A DNA stretch of 64,000 nt. Origin: Fundidesulfovibrio agrisoli (GTDB lineage: Bacteria; Desulfobacterota; Desulfovibrionia; Desulfovibrionales; Desulfovibrionaceae). Where the stretch lies: assembly GCF_022808715.1 (NCBI RefSeq), contig NZ_JAKZKX010000004.1, forward strand, positions 1 to 64,000. The letters run 5' to 3'. Below are positions 58,843-64,000 of the stretch, in pieces. Below the pieces are notes generated by a model. That model searched no databases. It saw nothing but the letters and a program-made list of their open reading frames with translations, and was not told where the DNA came from. Within the stretch, counting starts at the first letter, position 1; each line of letters starts with the position of its first letter. A program made the translations under genes and the position numbers.

Positions 58843-59490
58843 ATGCAGCATGGCAATCCCGACCCCAGGCAAGTGGCCCAGGCCGCCCAGGAACTGGGCC
58901 GTACCCTGGACGAAGCCCAGGCTCAGGCCCTGGCCGCGTATCTCGGCCTTCTGGAGAAATGGAACGCCCGCACCAACCTGGTGGGCCCGCGCACCTGGCG
59001 GGCCATGCTGGAGGAGCTGGTGGCGGACAGCTGGCACCTGGCGGATCTGCTGGCCGGGCTCGACCTGCCCGAGAACCCCGTGACCCTGGATTTCGGGGCC
59101 GGGGCTGGCATCCCGGGGGTGCCGCTGCGCGTGTTCTGGCAGGCGGGGAGCTATGTGCTCATCGAGCCCAGGGCCAAGCGCGTGGCCTTCCTGCGGCAGT
59201 GCCTGGCCATGCTGCGCCTGCCGCGCACCGAGGTGTTCGAGGGGCGCTGCGAGGCCCTGCACCGCGAGGCGGACGTGTGCCTCTCCAGGGCCTTCCAACC
59301 CTGGCCGGAGTTCCTGGGCACGGCCGCGCGGCACGCGCGCGGCGGGAAGCTCCCCCTGGTGGTGGTCTTCTCCAATGAGGAAACACCGGACGGCCCGATC
59401 CCCCACGGGTACGGGCTGGCCTTGTCGCGGGCCTATCCCAGCCGTGGGCGCACGGGCTACTGCTGGGTCTTCTCGCCGAACATCTCCTGA
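58843..59490 (+). CDS. rsmG: 16S rRNA (guanine-N7) methyltransferase RsmG
   Basis: 215 residues. RsmG layout: KWNARTNLVGPR, SAM motif DFGAGAGIPGVPL, LIEPRAKRVAFLRQC and LSRAFQPW. It methylates G527 of 16S rRNA. The 3' end overlaps the convergent 59457 gene by 34 bases. Confidence 0.92.
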   Translation: MQHGNPDPRQVAQAAQELGRTLDEAQAQALAAYLGLLEKWNARTNLVGPRTWRAMLEELVADSWHLADLLAGLDLPENPVTLDFGAGAGIPGVPLRVFWQAGSYVLIEPRAKRVAFLRQCLAMLRLPRTEVFEGRCEALHREADVCLSRAFQPWPEFLGTAARHARGGKLPLVVVFSNEETPDGPIPHGYGLALSRAYPSRGRTGYCWVFSPNIS

Positions 59491-59678
59491 AGGGAATCCT
59501 TGAAGATGAGCTTGGTGGCCAGCACGTCTGCCTGGTCGGCCAGGTTCATGAGCTTTTCCAGGAAATCCAGGATGCGCCCGCGTTTTTCCTCGTCGGCGTA
59601 TTCGAAATCCATCTCCAGGTCGCCCGAGGCGAAGTAGGCCTCCAGCTTGTCCAGATATTTCGTGTCGAACATGGGCAT
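59457..59678 (-). CDS. small acidic hypothetical protein
   Basis: 73 residues, acidic and predominantly helical (EEKRGRILDFLEKLMNLADQAD). No family was recognised. Codon use fits the genome, although it overlaps rsmG at the 3' end. It lies 53 bases downstream of rlmH in the same direction. Confidence 0.6.
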   Translation of the reverse strand: MPMFDTKYLDKLEAYFASGDLEMDFEYADEEKRGRILDFLEKLMNLADQADVLATKLIFKDSLQEMFGEKTQQ

Positions 59679-59690
59679 GGCTGCGTGTCC

Positions 59691-59740
59691 TTATTCGTGC
59701 TTATTTGTGCCTAATCGTGCCTAGTCGTGCCTAGTCGTGA
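59691..59740 (+). repeat. five tandem 10-base units at the rlmH 3' end
   Basis: TTATTCGTGC, TTATTTGTGC, CTAATCGTGC, CTAGTCGTGC and CTAGTCGTGA follow without gaps. The last unit contains the rlmH stop codon (CTA on the plus strand, 59731-59733). Confidence 0.85.
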
Positions 59741-60201
59741 TGGTACGGGTGTTTGGCCAATATGGTCATGCCCCGGTAGAGCTGCTCCAGAAGGACCACG
59801 CGGGCCAGGTCGTGGGGCAGGGTGTAGGGGCCCAGGCTCATGGTTTCGTCGAAGCGCTCGCGCACCTCGGGGCTGAAGCCGAAGGGGCCTCCCACAACGA
59901 AGCAGGGGGCGCGGCCCGGGTCCTCCAGCCAGGTGGAGAGCTTGGCCGAGAGCCCTTTGGAGCCGTGGGCCCTGCCGCCCTCGTCCAGGCCGATCACCCG
60001 GTCGCGCGCGGTGACGGATGCGAGCAGGGCCTGGCCCTCGCGGCGCATGCGCTGGGTCTTGTCCTTGGCGTCCTTGACGTCGCGGGTGCAGACCACCTCG
60101 CAACGCACGTAGCGGTTGAGGGCCTCGAGGTAGTGGCGGGCGGCTTCGGCGGCCCAAGGGGCCTTGGCCTCGCCCACGAACAAAAGTTTCAAGCGATTCA
60201 T
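59731..60201 (-). CDS. rlmH: 23S rRNA pseudouridine-1915 N3-methyltransferase RlmH
   Basis: 156 residues, SPOUT fold. VVGGPFGFSPEV is the SAM-binding knot, and the end HPYHHD follows the conserved HPYH tail. It starts at ATG 60201 and ends within a 10-base tandem repeat. Confidence 0.93.
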   Translation of the reverse strand: MNRLKLLFVGEAKAPWAAEAARHYLEALNRYVRCEVVCTRDVKDAKDKTQRMRREGQALLASVTARDRVIGLDEGGRAHGSKGLSAKLSTWLEDPGRAPCFVVGGPFGFSPEVRERFDETMSLGPYTLPHDLARVVLLEQLYRGMTILAKHPYHHD

Positions 60202-60298
60202 CGTGTTCAGGCAGGCTATCGCCGCCGATGGCTGTTGTCAAAGCCCGGCCCATGCGCTAGGCAAAGTGGGGGCGATTGCGCCAGAGAAAACCGCGGGA

Positions 60299-60868
60299 AT
60301 GTCCATGCGCCGAATCGTGCTGTTCCTCTTCATGCTCATGGTGTCCGGGCTCGCCGCCTGGCCCGTGACGGCGCACGCGCAGCGCATCACGCTCACCAAC
60401 CTGGTGGTGGACAACCAGGAAGGCCGCGTGAAGGTGCGCTTCGGGCTGGACATCAAGGCCGAGGAGGCCGTGCGCGAGGCCCTCACGCGCGGCGAGGTGC
60501 TGGCCCTGGAGTGCAAGGCGGTGCTTGGCCGCAAGCGCGATTACGTCTGGAACAAGGACGTGGCCCGGGCGGAAATGTCCAGCGAACTGGTGCTGCACGA
60601 GGGCGGCCCCTACCAGATCGTGCTGCCATCCAGAAGGCAGGAGCACTATCGCGGGCGCGACGTGGGCCTGCTCATGAAGGAGGCCTGGGGCACCCTCTCC
60701 ATGGACCTGGGCGAGTGGAGCCAGATGGAGCGCGGCTTCACCTATTCGCTCTCCCTGGAGATCCGGCTGGTGCGCCGCGAGGTGCCCGAGTGGGTGAAGA
60801 GCACGGTCTTCTTCTGGAATTTCGACGTGGTTCCGCCGGTGAAGTACCAGCTCGACTTCTCCTATTGA
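60299..60868 (+). CDS. DUF4390 exported protein
   Basis: 189 residues. A signal peptide (cleavage after AHA near 25) precedes a DUF4390-type beta-sandwich (LTNLVVDNQEGRVKVRFGLD; ending FFWNFDVVPPVKYQ). Function unknown. ATG 60299 is preferred; the frame is open further upstream. Confidence 0.78.
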   Translation: MSMRRIVLFLFMLMVSGLAAWPVTAHAQRITLTNLVVDNQEGRVKVRFGLDIKAEEAVREALTRGEVLALECKAVLGRKRDYVWNKDVARAEMSSELVLHEGGPYQIVLPSRRQEHYRGRDVGLLMKEAWGTLSMDLGEWSQMERGFTYSLSLEIRLVRREVPEWVKSTVFFWNFDVVPPVKYQLDFSY

Positions 60869-60912
60869 GCATCCGGCCCCGAGGGCCGGGCGAGGCGTGG
60901 AGGGGCACGGAC

Positions 60913-61848
60913 ATGGATGCGAGTTCGAAACGCGTGATCGTAGCCGGCGGCAGCGGCTTCATCGGCCGCGCCCTGTGCGCTGCGCTTGCGGCCTCCGGCT
61001 GGCGGGTGCAGGTGCTCACGCGGGGGGCGTCGCGCCCCGCCTCGACCGGCCGCCCGGAATTCGTCACCTGGGACGGGCTCACCGCGAACGGCTGGGGGCA
61101 TCTGGCGGACGGTGCGGCCGCCCTGGTGAACCTCACCGGCGAGAACGTGGCCGCGGGCCCCTGGACGGCCAAACGCAGGAAGTCCATCCTGGAGAGCAGG
61201 GTGAACGCGGGCCGGGCCATGCTCCAGGCCGCGGAGCATGTGAAGCGCGCCTCGGGCGTGCTGCCCGGCGTGCTGGTTCAGGCCTCGGCAGTGGGCTACT
61301 ACGGCGACACGCGCGATGCGGCGGTGGACGAGTCCCACCCTTCGGGGGGCGGCTTCCTGGCGGAGGTCTGCCGCCAGTGGGAGGCCGCGAGCGCGCCAGT
61401 GGAGGCGCTGGGCGTGCGCCGCGCCGTGATCCGCTCCGGGCTGGTGCTCGGGCGCGGCGGCGGCATCCTGGCCAAGATGCTGCCGCAGTTCAGATTTTTC
61501 GCCGGGGGGCCGCTTGGCGACGGGAGCCAGGGCTTCCCCTGGATCCACCTCGAGGACGAGGTCCGCGCGATCATGTTCCTGATGGAGCGCGAAGAGGCCT
61601 CCGGCCCCTTCAACCTCGCCGCGCCGCGGACCGTCAGCAACCTGGAGTTCTGCCGGGCTCTCGGGGCCGCGCTCTCCAGGCCGTGCTGGCTGCCCGCACC
61701 CGCGCCGCTCTTGCGCCTGGTGTTCGGCGAAATGGCCGACGACGTTTTTCTGGCCGGATGCAGGGCCGTGCCCGCGCGGCTCTCGGAACTGGGCTTCACG
61801 TTCAAGCATCCGGACCTTGCCCGGGCGCTTAGGGAACTTGCAGGCTAG
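60913..61848 (+). CDS. TIGR01777-family (YfcH-like) NAD-dependent epimerase
   Basis: 311 residues, SDR-like. VIVAGGSGFIGRALC binds the cofactor; VNLTGENVA, SAVGYYGDT and GFPWIHLEDEV are family motifs. ATG 60913 follows GGAGGGG. It starts 44 bases after the DUF4390 gene. Confidence 0.87.
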   Translation: MDASSKRVIVAGGSGFIGRALCAALAASGWRVQVLTRGASRPASTGRPEFVTWDGLTANGWGHLADGAAALVNLTGENVAAGPWTAKRRKSILESRVNAGRAMLQAAEHVKRASGVLPGVLVQASAVGYYGDTRDAAVDESHPSGGGFLAEVCRQWEAASAPVEALGVRRAVIRSGLVLGRGGGILAKMLPQFRFFAGGPLGDGSQGFPWIHLEDEVRAIMFLMEREEASGPFNLAAPRTVSNLEFCRALGAALSRPCWLPAPAPLLRLVFGEMADDVFLAGCRAVPARLSELGFTFKHPDLARALRELAG

Positions 61849-61856
61849 GAGGCAAA

Positions 61857-63197
61857 ATGGGCAACAGGCGCATCCTGGTCGTCGAGGACGAGGCCATCGT
61901 GGCCCTGGACATCCGCAACAGGCTGACACACCTGGGCTATCAGGTGGTGGCCATGGTGGGCACCGGGGAAGAGGCGGTGGCCCGCTCGGGCGACATGCGT
62001 CCGGATCTGGTTCTCATGGACATCATGCTTCCCGGCGGCATGGACGGCATAGAAGCCGCGACCCTCATCCGCGAGAATTTCGACATTCCGGTGGTCTACC
62101 TCACGGCCTACGCCGATCAGCAGACCCTGAGCCGGGCCAAGATCACCAACCCCTTCGGCTACATCATCAAGCCCTTCGAGGACCGCGAGCTCCAGACCAC
62201 CATCGAGATGGCGGTCTACAAGTACGAGACGGACTGCAAGCTGATGCTCTCCGAGCGTTGGCTGGGCACCACGCTCAAAAGCCTGGGCGACGCGGTGGTC
62301 ACCACCGGCCCGGCCGGGCTGGTGCAGTACATCAATCCCGTGGCCGAGCAGATGCTCGGCACCACGCTGGAGCAGGCCGTGGGCAAGTCCGTGCCGGAGC
62401 TTTTCAGGCAGGAGGACTGCGCCCTGACCGCCACGGGCAGCCACACCTGCACGCTGAGCTGCGTGGACGGGGCGGAGCTGCCCATAGAGGCCACGGTCTC
62501 CCCCATCCTGGACGACTGGGGCGCGCGCATCGGCACGGTCATGGTCTGCCGCGACATCTCCGAAAGGGTTCGCGCCGAGCATAAGATGCACGAGTACGTG
62601 GCCTCGCTCAACCGCACGCTGGAGGCCACGGTCTCGGCGCTGGCCGTCACGGCCGAGAAGCGCGACCCCTACACCGCGGGCCACCAGCAGCGCGTCTCCG
62701 CACTGGCCTGCGCCATAGCGCAGGAGATGGGGCTCGCGGAGGAGAAGGTGCATGGCCTGCGTGTGGCGGGGCTGCTGCACGACATCGGGAAAATCTACAT
62801 CCCTGCGGAAATACTGGCGAAGCCCTCGACGCTCACCTCCATCGAGATGGGCCTGATAAAGACCCACGCCGAGGTGGGGCACGAAATCCTGGAACACATC
62901 CCCTTTCCCTGGCCCGTGGCCCGCATGGTTCTGGAGCACCACGAGCGCATCAACGGCACCGGCTACCCCTTCGGCCTGCGCGCGGACCAACTGCTCCCCG
63001 AGTCCAAGATCCTCTCCGTGGCCGACGTGGTGGAGGCCATGAGCTCGCACAGGCCCTACCGCGCAGCCCTGGGCCTGAACCGCGCCTTGGGCGAGATCCG
63101 CGCCAACAGGGGCGAACTCTACGACCCCGAGGCGGTGGACGTCTGCGTGCGGCTCTTCGAAGAGAAGGGCTACACCTTCGACACCGAGGCCGGATGA
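61857..63197 (+). CDS. REC-PAS-HD-GYP response regulator
   Basis: 446 residues. Receiver (phospho-acceptor Asp55 in LVLMDIMLPGG), PAS (about 135-240) and HD-GYP (about 260-440) with GLLHDIGK and HHERINGTGYPFGL (Asn where Asp is usual). It would degrade c-di-GMP when phosphorylated. It starts 8 bases after the 60913 gene. Confidence 0.9.
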   Translation: MGNRRILVVEDEAIVALDIRNRLTHLGYQVVAMVGTGEEAVARSGDMRPDLVLMDIMLPGGMDGIEAATLIRENFDIPVVYLTAYADQQTLSRAKITNPFGYIIKPFEDRELQTTIEMAVYKYETDCKLMLSERWLGTTLKSLGDAVVTTGPAGLVQYINPVAEQMLGTTLEQAVGKSVPELFRQEDCALTATGSHTCTLSCVDGAELPIEATVSPILDDWGARIGTVMVCRDISERVRAEHKMHEYVASLNRTLEATVSALAVTAEKRDPYTAGHQQRVSALACAIAQEMGLAEEKVHGLRVAGLLHDIGKIYIPAEILAKPSTLTSIEMGLIKTHAEVGHEILEHIPFPWPVARMVLEHHERINGTGYPFGLRADQLLPESKILSVADVVEAMSSHRPYRAALGLNRALGEIRANRGELYDPEAVDVCVRLFEEKGYTFDTEAG

Positions 63198-64000
63198 TCG
63201 CGCCCGCCGCGCCGTTCGAGCGGGCCTCGGCCCTGTTGCGCGCCGCCCTGGAGCAGGGCGTGCTGGACGGGGAAGACTCCGCCGTCCTGCTCTACGACCT
63301 GGACGGCCTGGACGCCCGCCTCCAGGAGCTGGACCTGGCCTTCCCCGCCTCCACCCTGCACGCGGTGGCCGTGAAGGCCGCCCCCTTCCCCTGGCTGCTG
63401 GACCGCCTGGCCGACGCCGGCGCGGGCCTGGAGGCCGCCTCCCTGCCGGAGCTGCGCATCGCCCTGGCCAGCGGCTGCCCGCCGGAGCGGGTGGTGTTCG
63501 ACTCCCCGGCCAAGACCGTGGCCGAGATCAGGGAGGCCCTGGAGCTGGGCGTGGGCCTCAACGCGGACAACTTTCAGGAACTTGCGCGCCTGGACGCGCT
63601 GCTGGCGGGCGCGAAGCCCAGGGGAGCCGTGGGGCTGCGCGTGAACCCGCAGGTGGGGCAGGGGGCCATAGCGGCCACCAGCGTGGCCGGGCACTATTCC
63701 AAGTTCGGGGAACCCATCGAGAAACGGGCCGAGATCGTGCAAACCTACGCGGACCGGCCCTGGCTCACGGCCCTGCACCTGCATGTGGGCTCGCAGGGCT
63801 GCCCGCTCGAACTGATGGCCTCGGGCGTGCGCGCCGTGCTGGACCTGCGCGCGGACATCGAGGCGGTCTGCGGCCAGGGGCGCATCCGCCGCTTCGACAT
63901 CGGCGGGGGCCTCCCCGCCACCTACCGCCCGGAAAACCCCGCGCCCGGCTTCGCGGACTACGCCGCCCTGCTGCGGCAGCGCTGCCCGGAGCTGTTCACC
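63194..64000 (+). CDS. PLP-dependent decarboxylase, alanine-racemase fold, cut by the window end
   Basis: 269 residues visible; the gene continues beyond the window. It starts ATG 63194, overlapping the previous stop as ATGA. The PLP lysine is in HAVAVKAAPFP, with LHLHVGSQGCP and FDIGGGLPATY as in diaminopimelate and carboxynorspermidine decarboxylases. The missing C-terminal half would separate those options. Coupling to an HD-GYP regulator is unusual. Confidence 0.8.
   Translation, partial: MIAPAAPFERASALLRAALEQGVLDGEDSAVLLYDLDGLDARLQELDLAFPASTLHAVAVKAAPFPWLLDRLADAGAGLEAASLPELRIALASGCPPERVVFDSPAKTVAEIREALELGVGLNADNFQELARLDALLAGAKPRGAVGLRVNPQVGQGAIAATSVAGHYSKFGEPIEKRAEIVQTYADRPWLTALHLHVGSQGCPLELMASGVRAVLDLRADIEAVCGQGRIRRFDIGGGLPATYRPENPAPGFADYAALLRQRCPELFT

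Overview
The window is a GC-rich chromosomal segment (most genes have strongly G/C-biased third codon positions) that looks like a sulfate-reducing deltaproteobacterium of the Desulfovibrio type. The clues are a second, paralogous adenylylsulfate-reductase-like pair (AprA/AprB relatives), a DUF134/NifX-type pair, Maf-type flagellin glycosyltransferase genes, a pyruvoyl arginine decarboxylase and many intergenic palindromes. The species assignment is inference; no 16S sequence is present, only the 3' end of a 5S rRNA.

Layout. 1-120: end of an rRNA operon with its terminator. 446-4299: a three-gene unit of an SLC13/DASS transporter, an AprA-like flavoprotein and an AprB-like two-cluster ferredoxin, followed by a Crp/Fnr regulator (4364) and a thioredoxin-type ArsC (5205). 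5801-9591: a 7TMR-DISM histidine kinase, a NarL-type regulator and two small secreted proteins. 10103-12497: a MobA-like nucleotidyltransferase fused to an HD domain, then a CgeB-like glycosyltransferase.

12723-38956 is a 26-kb, entirely minus-strand glycan locus. Read in the direction of transcription it holds a CgeB-like glycosyltransferase, a TagB/TagF-like CDP-glycerol transferase, a LicC-like cytidylyltransferase, a GT-B-like protein, three consecutive Gfo/Idh oxidoreductases, a NeuA/SpsF-like cytidylyltransferase, a HemL-like aminotransferase, an SDR, and a nearly complete legionaminic-acid-type pathway (LegB, LegC, LegH, LegI, LegG, PtmE) that ends in a Maf (DUF115) glycosyltransferase. 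A second block (19587 to 12723) adds a GT-B-like protein, a B12-binding radical SAM enzyme, a NodU/CmcH carbamoyltransferase, an SGNH hydrolase and a small unknown protein. The simplest reading is synthesis and decoration of a nonulosonic-acid-containing glycan, probably on flagellin. Two more glycosyltransferases (39096 and 40696) lie just beyond; the first has a good sigma-54 promoter, which fits flagellar control.

42470-64000 is mostly housekeeping. It has a DUF134/NifX/methyltransferase operon, a small repeat protein, fumC, bacterioferritin, a Cache-HAMP-PAS-GGDEF-EAL protein, nth-tgt-ydcF, an AT-rich single-gene islet (52505-53323), a metallo-beta-lactamase-fold hydrolase, argS-SPOR-pdaD, fabD, rsmG, rlmH, a DUF4390 protein, a TIGR01777 epimerase, an REC-PAS-HD-GYP regulator and a truncated PLP decarboxylase.

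The most notable signals are the AprAB-like transporter module, a pair of long hairpins inside the glycan locus (one identical 19-base core, different arm sequences kept complementary, G-U wobbles on the same strand), the radical SAM/carbamoyltransferase/SGNH operon, and the AT-rich islet gene.
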